This document shows, piece after piece, positions 9,577 through 19,286 of a stretch of DNA of 64,000 nucleotides. The translations under genes and the position numbers were made by a program. Origin of the DNA: Lyngbya sp. PCC 8106 (GTDB lineage Bacteria; Cyanobacteriota; Cyanobacteriia; Cyanobacteriales; Microcoleaceae); assembly GCF_000169095.1 (NCBI RefSeq), contig NZ_AAVU01000028.1:1-64000 (forward strand), read 5' to 3'. How positions within the stretch are numbered: position 1 is the first letter of the stretch; each line of letters opens with the position of its first letter. The notes under the pieces are model-generated. The model was given only the letters and a program-made list of their open reading frames with translations. It was not told where the DNA came from and searched no databases.

Positions 9577-12500
9577 ATGAATGTATATCCCCAAGACGAT
9601 ACAGTAACTCAGAATCAAAGCCAGATTGATACTCTTTCTCGGACTCTAAAACTATCTGAGGGAGAATTTTCATTACTGTTACTTCGCTGTAACTATACAA
9701 CTCTGCGGGAAAAAGTGGTTAAACAACTCCAGCAAAAATCCTCTTTACCCATTCGAGAAGTTTATGTCAATGCTTCTATTGATAACCTTTATCGAACCCT
9801 AGAAACTGAACTCTCAGAAGAACAACCTGCGGTGGTGATGGTGTTTGGTTTAGAACAGGTAAAAGCCATCAATGAAGTTCTCGCAGCAACGAATTTAGCC
9901 CGAGAAGCCTTTTTAAATTTTCCCTTTCCCTTATTGTTGTGGATTAATGATCAACTGTGGAAGAAGTTAAACCGACGATCGCCGGATTTTACCGGGTACG
10001 CAACGACCTATGTTTTCTCACAAAGTTCTGCGGATTTAATCCAGTTTATTCATCAAAAATCTCAGCAACTTTTTAACACCGTTTTAGAAATTGGTGGATG
10101 TTCGTTTGTTTCTAATAGTAAGATTTTAGGTGAATATTGTGCTTCAGAACTTCAACTTGCTTATCAAGATTTACAAAGTCGCAACGTCACCTTAAAGCCC
10201 GCTTTGACGGCGAGTTTAAGATTTGTTCTAGCTCGACATTATTATGCTGATCAACAGATTTCAGAAGCCTTAGAACAGTATCACTTGAGTTTGAAGTTTT
10301 GGCAACAGGAATCCGGTCAAAATTTATCTCGAACCACAAGTTTTGATATTGAATATCCCCTGATTAATTCTTCCCCCTTAAAGACTTCGTTGATTTGGGA
10401 AGGTATTATTTTACATCATTTAGGACTCTGTGTAGCGTATCAAGCCGAACAACATATCCGACACACCAGCCACGAAGAATGGCAACAAGCAAGACTCTAT
10501 TTTGAGCAATCTCTAGAGAGTTTTGAACGCGCCCAGCGTCAGGATTTAGTTGCAAAATTCATTAATCAACTGGGTGAGATTCTGAGTAAACTCGAAGACT
10601 GGGATGCGTTATTTAAACTGGCTTTGAAGTCTCGAAAAATGCATCAAAATGAAAATTCCAAGCCATTACAACTGGCTCAAGATTACGGTTTTTTGGCTGA
10701 ATATTATCTTCATAAAAGAGACTGGCAAAATACCAAAGAATTTGCGACAGTCGCCTTAGAAATTCTCAAGCAAAACCCCGATCATACTTGTGATGATCCC
10801 GTCAAAAATCAAAATCAAGGTTTATATTATTGGTTACTCGCTCAAGCTTTTGAACAGTTAAGTCTACCTTGGGATGCTATAGAAAAGTTAGAAATTGCCT
10901 ATAAAGAAACTGCACCTAAATACAATCCTAGATTTTATTTACAAATTTTAGGAATGTTGCACCGACTCTATTTTAAACTCGGTGAATATCGAGAAGCGTT
11001 TGATACAAAAAAAGAATATCGTACCAAATCAAGTGCTTTTGGTTATACTGCTTTTATTGGTGCCGGACGACTGCAACCGCGAGAACAAGCCGTCGATCCG
11101 ATGTTAGGAACAGTCTCGACAGAAGCAACTGTTACCGATGAAATCAAAGCCTCGGGTCGTGAAGAAGCAATTAATCGTTTACTCCAACGAGTCGGAAGCA
11201 CTCAGCATAAATTAACAGTCATTTATGGTCAGTCTGGCGTGGGTAAAAGTTCAATTATGCGAGCGGGTTTAGTTCCGGCTTTACAAGATTTTAGCATTGA
11301 AGCCCGTCAAGTTGTCCCCATTTTACTGAGAACCTATAATTCCTTTGCTAAAGAACTCGAAAAAAGGCTATCTAATTATCCATTAACAGAGTTTTCAGAA
11401 GTCGAAAAAACGCCGATCCAAAACGGAGAATCCCAAAATTCAAATCGCACGAACCAGCGCAGCAATCAAGAAGCAATTGAAAATATTTTACTCCAATTAA
11501 AAGCCAATGCTAACCACAACAAAATCACTATTTTAATCTTTGATCAATTTGAAGAATTTTTCTTTACTTATACCCGACCTAAAGCCCGTTTGCTTTTCTT
11601 TGAAGCCTTAAGAGACTGTCTCAATTTGCCCTATGTTAAAGTAATCATTTCAGTTCGAGATGACTACTTACATCATCTACTAGAAGGGGTGCGGCTAATA
11701 GATTTTGAAATTATTAATAATGATATATTAAATAAAGATATTTTATTTTATCTCGGAAACTTCACCCGTAAAGAAGCTTATAATGTCATCAAAAGTTTGA
11801 CAGATCGTTCTCATTTCTTTCTCGAAGATGCACTAATTAAAGCTTTAGTCAACGATCTCTCGAGTGAACTTGGAGAAGTTCGTCCGATTGAATTGCAAGT
11901 CGTCGGCGCCCAACTTCAAGCCGAAGATATTACCACCTTAGCTGAATATGAAAACAAAGGCCCTAAACAAAAATTAGTTGAACGCTTTCTCGAAGAAGTG
12001 ATTCAAGATTGCGGATTAGAACATCAACAAGCCGCCAATTTAATTCTCTATTTACTCACAGATGAAAACAACACTCGTCCTCTCAAAACACGTTCAGAAC
12101 TCGCAGAAGAATTAAAAGAAGCACTCGGAAAAACAGGCGTTGAATATCAACTCGACTTAATTTTATATATTCTTTCTCAGTCTGGCTTGGTGTCCCGAGA
12201 AATTGTAGACGGAACCGAATTTTATCAACTGGTTCACGATTATCTCGCAGATTTTATCCGACAAAAACATCGCTCAGACAGAGAATTTGCCTTTGAACAA
12301 CTCCAACAAAAAAATAAAGAACTTGAAGAAGATGTCGATATCTATTCTCGCCTCGCCAAAGAAACCGAACGTCGCCGCAAAGCCGAAACCCGCAGTCGCC
12401 AACTTGAACGAATTATGGCGGCTTTAGCTGGAGTATTATTCGCAGGTTTTACACTATTTGCTATGGGGCAGAAAAGACAAGAAGCCCAAGCGAGAATTGA

Positions 12501-14652
12501 AGCTATTGAGGCAGCAAAAGACTCTTTAATTGTTGCCGATCAAAACGATCAAATTGGAATTTTACGGGCAAGTCTAATTATTGGGGAAAATATTCAACAA
12601 ACTCAAGCTTCAAAAGACCTCGAAAATGAGATTGCTAAAGGACTACGGAAATTATCTGATAATAGCCTCCATGAACGAAATCGACTCAAACAAAATGATA
12701 GTGTTTTAGCAGCCAGTTACAGCCCCGATGGAGAACAGATAGCAACTGGTGGAAACGAAAAAGTGATCAAACTCTGGAATCGAAATGGAAAATTTATTAC
12801 TAACTTTATCGATCCAGCCCTCAGTTCACAATCTCTCTCCCATGAAGATGGCATCTTAGGCATTAGCTTTAGTCCCGATGGCCAAATGATGGCTTCGGCG
12901 AGTCGTGATACAACCGTCAAACTCTGGAGTCGAGAGGGTCAATGGTTAAAAACACTCAGGGGACATCAGGCTGTTGTCACCAGTGTTCGCTTCAGTCCCG
13001 ATGGTCAAATAATAGCTTCGGCGAGTGCAGATGGTACGGTTAAACTTTGGAATATTAACAGCGACACCCCCATAAAAACCATTAACGCCCATAAAGGGGG
13101 AGTGCTAGATGTGAAGTTTAGCCCCGACGGAGAAATGATCGCTTCGTCCGGGAGTTTTGATCCCACCGTTAAACTGTGGAAAATAGACGGCACCCGACTG
13201 AAAACCCTCAGAGGACATTGTGAGTCTTTTAAACAAACCGAAGACTGTATCGGGGTTTATGAGGTGAGTTTTAGTCCCGATGGGGCAATTTTGGCTTCTG
13301 CGAGTGGCGATCGCACGGTGAAACTCTGGAATGTACAAACCGGAAAAGAGATCGAAACTCTAAAAGGGCATAATAACGATGTTTTGAGTGTCAGTTTCAG
13401 CCCCGACGGTCAGACCATTGCCAGTGGTAGCCGGGATCGGACGGTGAAGCTGTGGAACAAAGACGGCGTGATTTTACAAACCTTCACTGGACATAAAAAT
13501 GATGTCTGGACGGTGAGTTTTAGTCCCGATAGTGAGATGATCGCTTCAGCCAGTGGCGATCACACCGTGAAACTCTGGGATCGCAATAGCAATCCTCTCG
13601 ATCATATTCTCCAAGGACATCCGTTAGCCGTTAATGACGTTGATTTTAGTCCCAACGGCGAAATTATTGCGACAGCCAGTGACGATCAAACCGTTCGACT
13701 CTGGAAGACTGACACGGTTCAATTGTTGAAAAATTCAGATGATCAACCGTTATTATTGCAACATCAAAACAAAGTGCGTTGGGTGAGTCTGAGTCCTGAC
13801 GGACAAACCCTAGCAACGGTTGGCACCTCAGAACCGACGATTCAATTCTGGACTATCCAAAACGTAGAGACGGGGTATACCGCATCCGTCAAGACTTTGA
13901 ACGGACATGACTCGGTGGTGAATACGGTTGAGTTTAGTCCCAATGGAATGATGGCTTCAGGAGGTGAAGACGGCAGAGTGAAGCTTTGGCAAAAGGACGG
14001 GACTTTAATAGAGACTTTCACCCTTGATGCTCCGGTTGTTAGTATTGAGTTTGATCAAACCGGAGATTTAATGGCGATCGCTACTTCTGATCCGCAAACC
14101 CAATCCCAACTTCAATTGTGGAGTCAAGACAAAACGGGTTGGAGATCCCGCACGATTCGATCTTATCGGCAACAAATTATTAATGAAATTAGTTACGTCT
14201 CAAAAGCCGGACTTTTAGCGATCGCAGTTGAAGATCAAGTGGAACTCTGGAGTCCGAGTCAGGGTACTTCTTGTCCTCTAAAACATCAAGCCACAGTTCG
14301 CGGTGTCGATGTTCATCCGAATGGGACGATTCTGGCAACGGCAAGTGATGATAAAAAGGTTCGACTTTGGCAGCTTGATCGCCAACAGCTTTGGCCGACG
14401 GATGGCAACTGTCAGACTCAAGAGATTGAACCGTTTTACACCATTGATCAAGATGTTTTTCTCAATCAGGTTCATTTCAATCCAGATGGCACAATTTTAG
14501 CGATCGCCAAAGAGGATGGAACAACTATTCTTTGGAATATGAAAGGCTTTCAGTTAGATTATCAAATCACCCAAGGGTGTTTGTGGCTTCAGGACTATCT
14601 CTCCAATCTTCCCGATCAAGAACGTGGTTCTCTGTGTCAGAACTCACAATAG
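9577..14652 (+). CDS. STAND-type ATPase with helical (TPR-like) N-terminal region and C-terminal WD40 propellers
   Basis: Signal-transducing ATPase of 1691 residues. The ATG at 9577 is preferred to an in-frame TTG at 9565. Order: residues 1-180 a degenerate AAA-like domain without a clear P-loop; 190-500 helical, TPR-like; about 510-880 a STAND NTPase with Walker A GQSGVGKSS at 551 and Walker B ILIFDQFEEFF around 652-662; a coiled coil (about 900-945). A membrane-like segment follows at 947-965, then from about 1040 to the end roughly 14 WD40 blades, most ending in a variant of TVKLW, enough for two seven-blade propellers. In this class the repeats sense a ligand and the ATPase oligomerises to activate an N-terminal effector. 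Relatives occur in defence and cell-death pathways, but no known effector domain is identifiable here, so the role is open. Confidence 0.85.
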   Translation: MNVYPQDDTVTQNQSQIDTLSRTLKLSEGEFSLLLLRCNYTTLREKVVKQLQQKSSLPIREVYVNASIDNLYRTLETELSEEQPAVVMVFGLEQVKAINEVLAATNLAREAFLNFPFPLLLWINDQLWKKLNRRSPDFTGYATTYVFSQSSADLIQFIHQKSQQLFNTVLEIGGCSFVSNSKILGEYCASELQLAYQDLQSRNVTLKPALTASLRFVLARHYYADQQISEALEQYHLSLKFWQQESGQNLSRTTSFDIEYPLINSSPLKTSLIWEGIILHHLGLCVAYQAEQHIRHTSHEEWQQARLYFEQSLESFERAQRQDLVAKFINQLGEILSKLEDWDALFKLALKSRKMHQNENSKPLQLAQDYGFLAEYYLHKRDWQNTKEFATVALEILKQNPDHTCDDPVKNQNQGLYYWLLAQAFEQLSLPWDAIEKLEIAYKETAPKYNPRFYLQILGMLHRLYFKLGEYREAFDTKKEYRTKSSAFGYTAFIGAGRLQPREQAVDPMLGTVSTEATVTDEIKASGREEAINRLLQRVGSTQHKLTVIYGQSGVGKSSIMRAGLVPALQDFSIEARQVVPILLRTYNSFAKELEKRLSNYPLTEFSEVEKTPIQNGESQNSNRTNQRSNQEAIENILLQLKANANHNKITILIFDQFEEFFFTYTRPKARLLFFEALRDCLNLPYVKVIISVRDDYLHHLLEGVRLIDFEIINNDILNKDILFYLGNFTRKEAYNVIKSLTDRSHFFLEDALIKALVNDLSSELGEVRPIELQVVGAQLQAEDITTLAEYENKGPKQKLVERFLEEVIQDCGLEHQQAANLILYLLTDENNTRPLKTRSELAEELKEALGKTGVEYQLDLILYILSQSGLVSREIVDGTEFYQLVHDYLADFIRQKHRSDREFAFEQLQQKNKELEEDVDIYSRLAKETERRRKAETRSRQLERIMAALAGVLFAGFTLFAMGQKRQEAQARIEAIEAAKDSLIVADQNDQIGILRASLIIGENIQQTQASKDLENEIAKGLRKLSDNSLHERNRLKQNDSVLAASYSPDGEQIATGGNEKVIKLWNRNGKFITNFIDPALSSQSLSHEDGILGISFSPDGQMMASASRDTTVKLWSREGQWLKTLRGHQAVVTSVRFSPDGQIIASASADGTVKLWNINSDTPIKTINAHKGGVLDVKFSPDGEMIASSGSFDPTVKLWKIDGTRLKTLRGHCESFKQTEDCIGVYEVSFSPDGAILASASGDRTVKLWNVQTGKEIETLKGHNNDVLSVSFSPDGQTIASGSRDRTVKLWNKDGVILQTFTGHKNDVWTVSFSPDSEMIASASGDHTVKLWDRNSNPLDHILQGHPLAVNDVDFSPNGEIIATASDDQTVRLWKTDTVQLLKNSDDQPLLLQHQNKVRWVSLSPDGQTLATVGTSEPTIQFWTIQNVETGYTASVKTLNGHDSVVNTVEFSPNGMMASGGEDGRVKLWQKDGTLIETFTLDAPVVSIEFDQTGDLMAIATSDPQTQSQLQLWSQDKTGWRSRTIRSYRQQIINEISYVSKAGLLAIAVEDQVELWSPSQGTSCPLKHQATVRGVDVHPNGTILATASDDKKVRLWQLDRQQLWPTDGNCQTQEIEPFYTIDQDVFLNQVHFNPDGTILAIAKEDGTTILWNMKGFQLDYQITQGCLWLQDYLSNLPDQERGSLCQNSQ

Positions 14653-14653
14653 A

Positions 14654-14812
14654 GGGAGGTTGGGAGATGGGAAGGACGGTCGGTTGGGAGGTTGGGAGGT
14701 TGGGAAGTGGGGAGGTTGGGAGGTTGGGAAGTGGGGAGGTTGGGAAGTGGGGAGGTTGGGAGGTTGGGAGGTTGGGAAGTGGGGAGGTTGGGAAGTGGGG
14801 AGGTTGGGAGGA
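14654..14812 (+). repeat. G-rich 8-bp tandem repeat
   Basis: About 20 copies of two alternating 8-base units, GGTTGGGA and AGTGGGGA, with a few irregular units at the left end. The + strand has many runs of three or four G, so it could fold into G-quadruplexes as DNA or RNA. It begins right after the stop codon of the STAND/WD40 gene and ends before the tetR promoter region. Frames that cross it in several phases lack stops only because the repeat has none; they are not genes. Such short G-rich repeats are common and fast-changing in filamentous cyanobacteria. Confidence 0.9.
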
Positions 14813-14950
14813 TTTTTATTAATAAAAAGTTATTTTTCATCTTCAAAAAGACCTCTCCCCACCACCCCCGTCACCCTATCACCCCATCAACCTCGGCAAT
14901 TTTTAACTCGGGAAGCGAGTCATCCGCGAGCAATGTTACGCTTAGACTGT

Positions 14951-14965
14951 ACAGTGTGGTACTGT
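14951..14965. promoter_or_regulatory. possible operator of the TetR-family regulator
   Basis: ACAGT-N5-ACTGT forms an inverted repeat about 55 bases before the regulator's start codon and just upstream of a CATAAT -10-like hexamer at 983-988 of the same kilobase (14983-14988). TetR regulators usually bind such palindromes to repress their own gene. Inferred from position only. Confidence 0.35.
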
Positions 14966-15017
14966 TGGGAGCGAGTTAGAAGCATAATATACAGAAAAAA
15001 ATAGGAGAATCGAAGCG

Positions 15018-15671
15018 ATGCGTAAAATCACAAACTTTGAATATTCACGTCCTGGATATGCTGAGAAAGCCGACCAAATTCTCCGAGGTGCCATGCCCGA
15101 ATTTTTAGCCCATGGCTACGCTTGCACCAGTATGGATAAAATTGCCAAATCTGCTGGAGTATCCAAACAAACCCTGTACAGTCACTTTTGCGATAAAGAC
15201 GGCCTATTTACCGCCCTTGTCAAACGCATCGCCTCCGAGAAATTTCGCCTCGTTTGGTCACAACCCCTCAAAGGTCAACCGGACTTAGTGTTGCGAGATC
15301 TTGCCCACAGAATCATTGAAAATGCCTCAGAGGATGAATATCTCTGTTTTGCCCGTTTAATTATCGGTGAGTCTAGCAAACGACCGGATTTAGCTGAAAT
15401 CTTTGTGCAGGAACTGATTCAACCCGCCACAGTCACGTTAACCGAATATCTCCAAGATTGTCCACACTTAGAAATCAACGACCCAGAAGCCATCGCCCGC
15501 ATCTTTGTCGGAGGGTTAATCCATTTTATTATGGTGCAGAACGTCCTCCAGGGAGACAAACTCATGCCCATGGACTCCGAACGGTTGATCGATAGCCTCG
15601 TTGATACTATCGTTAAATCTGGACAACAAACCCGCAGTCAAAAAAACAAGCCTGTGAACTCTATCCATTAA
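15018..15671 (+). CDS. TetR/AcrR family transcriptional regulator
   Basis: DNA-binding repressor of 217 residues. The N-terminal helix-turn-helix is clear: an ILRGAMPEFLAHGYACTSMD stretch, then IAKSAGVSKQTLYSHFCDKDGLF at about residues 42-64, the TetR signature. The C-terminal ligand domain (about 80-200) resembles the AefR-type TetR_C group. AGGAG lies about 11 bases before the ATG. The next gene, an alpha/beta hydrolase on the same strand 60 bases later, is a possible regulatory target. An inverted repeat in the upstream region could be its operator. Confidence 0.88.
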   Translation: MRKITNFEYSRPGYAEKADQILRGAMPEFLAHGYACTSMDKIAKSAGVSKQTLYSHFCDKDGLFTALVKRIASEKFRLVWSQPLKGQPDLVLRDLAHRIIENASEDEYLCFARLIIGESSKRPDLAEIFVQELIQPATVTLTEYLQDCPHLEINDPEAIARIFVGGLIHFIMVQNVLQGDKLMPMDSERLIDSLVDTIVKSGQQTRSQKNKPVNSIH

Positions 15672-15731
15672 GCTGATAAGTCTGCCATCATTAACCTATG
15701 AAAATATAACTTATCCCTTCTGCTTTCGGTA

Positions 15732-16796
15732 ATGGATCAACTCTCCTACACTCCCCCCTTTTTGCTAAAAAATGGCTTGACGATGACTGTTTATGCGGCA
15801 TTGAGAGCCAAGAAAACCTGGGAAAAAACCACCCCTCATCGAGAACCCCCCTATCAAGAACAAATCTTTCTTGGTGCGGGAAAAGTTCCGATTTTTGGTC
15901 AATATGCCATTGCTGAACAGTCACACGGTACAATCATCGGTACTTATGGAATTACCGGAGATTTAGACAATCAATGGTTTCTGCGGCTGTTGGGGCGCAA
16001 AGCCTACGCGAAGGGCTACAGCGTTGTTTTGTTTGACTGGCGGGCGCATGGTAAAACGGCAGAACTCTCCCCTACACTCACCTCAGATGGAATCTTTGAG
16101 GGAGAAGACTTTGTTCGCATCGCTGCTAAAGCGAAAGCCTTGGGATGTCCGCCTCCGTTTTGGTTTACAGGATATTCTTTGGGTGGACAGTTAGCGCTTT
16201 GGGGCGTGAAAGCCGCACAAACTGTTTCCAGTTGGGGAAGTAACCTCGAATTTAGTGAGTCTGACTTTGCTGGAGGAGCGGTGATTTGTCCAAGTTTGGA
16301 TTCTAATCGTTCTCTGTCTTATTTGGTTAAAGATCCTTTCGGAAAATATCTCGAAAAAGCGATCGCCAAAGAATTAAAAAGACTGGCTAGACGTATTCAC
16401 AAAGCCCATCCCCAAGATATTGATCCAGAAGCGATCAAGCGAGCTAATAGTATTTGGGGATTTGATCAAGAATTGGTGATCGAACGATTAGGATTTTCAT
16501 CAGTCGAAGACTACTATAATGCCAGTAGCGCCTTACCATTATTAACTCAATTTCAGAAACCCACATTGATTCTTTATGCAATCGATGATCCTTTATTTGA
16601 TCCCACGATTATTCCCGATTTACAAGCCGCCGCTCGCCAAAATTCTAAAATAGACTTGATGTTAACTCAATACGGGGGTCATGTCGGCTATATCAGTCGT
16701 AAATCTTGTCAACGTCAATCCCAAGATCCTGATCGTTGGTGGGCTTGGAATCGGGTGTTGCAGTGGTGCGATCGCTTTGGTTATTCTAATCATTGA
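15732..16796 (+). CDS. alpha/beta hydrolase, YheT-type
   Basis: Hydrolase of 354 residues with an alpha/beta fold. The nucleophile elbow GYSLGG puts the catalytic serine at about residue 149. FDWRAHGKT at 101-109 is the typical strand/oxyanion region, DDPLFDP supplies the acidic residue and the YGGHVGY stretch the histidine. This arrangement matches the YheT/ABHD group of esterases or lipases, whose natural substrates are mostly unknown. The ATG at 15732 starts a sensible N-terminus. Following a TetR gene by 60 bases, it may be under its control (inference). Confidence 0.8.
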   Translation: MDQLSYTPPFLLKNGLTMTVYAALRAKKTWEKTTPHREPPYQEQIFLGAGKVPIFGQYAIAEQSHGTIIGTYGITGDLDNQWFLRLLGRKAYAKGYSVVLFDWRAHGKTAELSPTLTSDGIFEGEDFVRIAAKAKALGCPPPFWFTGYSLGGQLALWGVKAAQTVSSWGSNLEFSESDFAGGAVICPSLDSNRSLSYLVKDPFGKYLEKAIAKELKRLARRIHKAHPQDIDPEAIKRANSIWGFDQELVIERLGFSSVEDYYNASSALPLLTQFQKPTLILYAIDDPLFDPTIIPDLQAAARQNSKIDLMLTQYGGHVGYISRKSCQRQSQDPDRWWAWNRVLQWCDRFGYSNH

Positions 16797-17010
16797 CTAA
16801 AATCCGAGACGGAGTAAAACTCTTTTTTGCAGCCCTTAAAAATGATTTGAATTTCTAGACTGAAATTGATCAATACAAGGGCTGATCATTTATAATGATT
16901 GAGGGAAATAATCATCGGTTTAGTTGACGTTTCTCCCAAAGGCGATAAAATATTTCAGTAGAGTTAGGATACCTGGAAAATTAATTCTTTAATTTGCCTA
17001 AAAATGCGAT

Positions 17011-18327
17011 ATGAACAGGAAAATAGGGGATGATAAATTTACATTAGGAGGAGTCGTTGCCATCATATTCCTCTGTCAAGGTGAGGTGAGTCTGGCGACA
17101 CCAAATCCTCCACCCCACGAACAAGCTCAATGGTCAACGGTTAACTCTTTTTCAGATATTCAAGGACATTGGGCGGAAAGATGTATTCAAACCTTGGCGC
17201 AACGAGAAGTTGTGGGAGGAAATCGCGAAGATGATCGCTTTCGCCCCGATGAACCGATGAAAAGAGTAGAATTAGCGATTATTTTAAGTCAGGCTTTTTC
17301 TAATGTTGAGACGGTTCGTGAACCGACAAACTTTGCAGATATTCCGACGAATTATTGGGCTTATGATGCTATTCGAGAAGCGGATCGTAAAGGCTTTTTA
17401 TCGGGGTATATTGCCGGGGCGTTTAATCCCATGGTAACAGTCTCAAGGGCGCAGGTTTTAACGGCTTTAACACAAGGTTTAGACTATGAACCCCAGTTGT
17501 TATCTACACAGCAATTAGATCAGATTTTTACCGATGCCGATCAAATTCCAGAAACGGCAATGACGGCAATTACGGCGGCGACTGAAAACGGTTTAGTGGT
17601 GAATTATCCCGATGTTAAACGTTTAAACCCGAATCAACCTGCAACTCGCGCTGAAGTAGCGACTTTTATCTGTCAAGCGATCGCAGATTCTCGTCAAACT
17701 CCTTTTATTCCGACTCAATATATCGCCCGAGTTTCAGCCGATGAGTTATCAAATCCAACTCCTCAACCTATTGTTTTAAACGCTAAACAAGGTGAAGAAA
17801 AACCGGAAATTGTAACTTCAGCCACAGCAAAACCAGAAGAAATAATCCCCCCGGAATCCTCCTCAGAAATCGCGGCTTCTGAACCTTCTCCCAATTCCTC
17901 CCCAGAACCCTCTGAATCTTTACCCCTAATTCCCGAAATTCCCGAGACATTAGAAGCAACTGCTCGGGCTGAAGATGTGGAAGCATTACTCTTTTATCAA
18001 CCGGAAGAACAGACTTCAAATAACCGCAAATTACGCTTACAAATTGTGCGCCGAGGTGTATTAAAATTTAGTGAAGCGATTTTATTGATGGCGGGGAGAA
18101 ATAATCAACCCACTGATCAATTTTTGGGTGTAGAAATTGAAGATATTGATCAAGACAAAGAACCCGAAATTATTCTAGACTTCAAAATCAATAGCTCTAA
18201 TTCTCCGGTTTATTATTCTTTGATTTATCGTTATAATCCCATTCGAGGTGAATATGTTCCCCTGCGTCAAGATTGGGGAACAACCCCTCCAGAACGATTA
18301 CAACAGCAGGAAAATAGGGAGACTTAA
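17011..18327 (+). CDS. exported protein with three S-layer homology (SLH) domains
   Basis: Protein of 438 residues. A hydrophobic segment at about residues 11-31 ending in SLA looks like a signal peptide. Three SLH repeats follow at about 47-95, 107-155 and 168-220, recognisable by FSDIQGHWAE, FADIPTNYWA and FTDADQIPE openings and FRPDEPMKR / FNPMVTVSRAQ / LNPNQPATRAE endings. SLH domains anchor proteins to cell-wall polymers or the periplasmic face. A Pro/Ser/Glu-rich linker (about 250-310) joins them to a C-terminal beta-rich domain with acidic VEIEDIDQDKEPEI. The gene ends one base before the convergent DUF364 gene. Confidence 0.85.
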   Translation: MNRKIGDDKFTLGGVVAIIFLCQGEVSLATPNPPPHEQAQWSTVNSFSDIQGHWAERCIQTLAQREVVGGNREDDRFRPDEPMKRVELAIILSQAFSNVETVREPTNFADIPTNYWAYDAIREADRKGFLSGYIAGAFNPMVTVSRAQVLTALTQGLDYEPQLLSTQQLDQIFTDADQIPETAMTAITAATENGLVVNYPDVKRLNPNQPATRAEVATFICQAIADSRQTPFIPTQYIARVSADELSNPTPQPIVLNAKQGEEKPEIVTSATAKPEEIIPPESSSEIAASEPSPNSSPEPSESLPLIPEIPETLEATARAEDVEALLFYQPEEQTSNNRKLRLQIVRRGVLKFSEAILLMAGRNNQPTDQFLGVEIEDIDQDKEPEIILDFKINSSNSPVYYSLIYRYNPIRGEYVPLRQDWGTTPPERLQQQENRET

Positions 18328-18328
18328 G

Positions 18329-19084
18329 TTAGCCCGAAATTTGCTGAACACAATATTGAACTCCGGTGTCAAAAATGCGAGTTCCGCCCCCTTCTGCAAC
18401 CGTTTGACGCAACGCCTGGGGGTTAGTAATCCGAACTCCGGCTAAATAATTAACCCCCATTTCGGCTAATTCTTCTAACCAAGGTAAAGTCGGCCCCATT
18501 AATACTAATGTCGCATTTTTTGATAATTCAGCCAAGCGAGGAAAGGTTTTATTGGCGATAGAAGTTGAGGTTAAAAACACCCATTCAGACTCTGGTAAAA
18601 TATATTCACAAGCGGGGTCGGGTAAATCTCCCCCAGCAGGTTGTCTTTCAATAACAACCAAATTCATTTCTTTTTCATAGCGAGAAAGTTCGGGATAGCG
18701 TCCAATAATTGACACCCGTTTTCCACGAATTTGAGGCAGAAAATGTTCAAAGACTGATAAATTTGCCGGGCCAGTGGGAGAGAGAGGTTTAGCCGTTTTT
18801 AGTAAGGGAGAATCTGAGTTTATTATAGCATTAATCACTGCCATTCCTACTGTTGCTTGATAACTATCCCACGATCGCACCCAAGAGGTCAACTCCGAGG
18901 CGGGTTTATTGACTAAAGTTCCTGACCAGGGTAAAGTACGAGTGGGAATTCCAGGACTCATACACAAGCCCATTCCTTCGGCTTTACACAGCGTCCAGGT
19001 TAAACCAATAATCACTTCTTGAATGGGAGTATTACTAGCACTTTTATCGAGGAGTAGGTCATAAATTTCACGGGGATTAATCAT
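18329..19084 (-). CDS. DUF364 family protein (putative heavy-metal chelation)
   Basis: Protein of 251 residues matching the family with a DUF4213-like N-terminal part and a DUF364 C-terminal Rossmann-like domain. Visible are the SWDSYQATVGMAVINAIIN stretch, GKRVSIIGRYP (glycine-rich strand-turn-helix at about 135) and the C-terminal LMGPTLPW ending in GGTRIFDTGVQY. Members have been proposed to chelate metals or act in molybdenum-related metabolism, but the function is unproven. It is convergent with the SLH protein gene. No metal-transport neighbour is present to support the proposal. Confidence 0.72.
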   Translation of the reverse strand: MINPREIYDLLLDKSASNTPIQEVIIGLTWTLCKAEGMGLCMSPGIPTRTLPWSGTLVNKPASELTSWVRSWDSYQATVGMAVINAIINSDSPLLKTAKPLSPTGPANLSVFEHFLPQIRGKRVSIIGRYPELSRYEKEMNLVVIERQPAGGDLPDPACEYILPESEWVFLTSTSIANKTFPRLAELSKNATLVLMGPTLPWLEELAEMGVNYLAGVRITNPQALRQTVAEGGGTRIFDTGVQYCVQQISG

Positions 19085-19249
19085 CGAAATTTGGGGTTAA
19101 CTTATTTTGTTATTATTAACCGATTTCTGCTCAACTTCCCTTCACTTAATAAGTTCTTTGGGTTTGTAGGAAAATACTAGATTGACTTTCTACCTTTTTA
19201 CCCGACGATCAGTTTCTCGGAAATCTCACCAAAAATAATCATTAAAATT

Positions 19250-19268
19250 GGGCGCAAACCTTACGCCC
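19250..19268 (-). terminator. terminator candidate after the nucleotidyltransferase gene
   Basis: GGGCG at 19250-19254 pairs with CGCCC at 19264-19268; read on the minus strand the hairpin is followed by AATTTTAATG. It lies about 20 bases past the stop of the minus-strand gene at 19287. The T-run is short. Confidence 0.45.
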
Positions 19269-19286
19269 CGATAAGAGGTTTAGGGA

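Noticed and set aside
12717..13338. Minus-strand frames opposite the WD40 repeats
   Set aside because: Mirror of repeated coding DNA; all are short and phase-dependent on the repeats.
14654..14812. G-rich tandem repeat as a CRISPR array
   Set aside because: Units are 8 bases without spacers, so this is a simple tandem repeat; no Cas gene is nearby.
14532..15004. Overlapping open frames across the G-rich repeat on both strands
   Set aside because: They are open only because the 8-bp repeat contains no stop; they have no ribosome-binding sites and encode only Gly/Trp/Val or Pro/Leu repeats.
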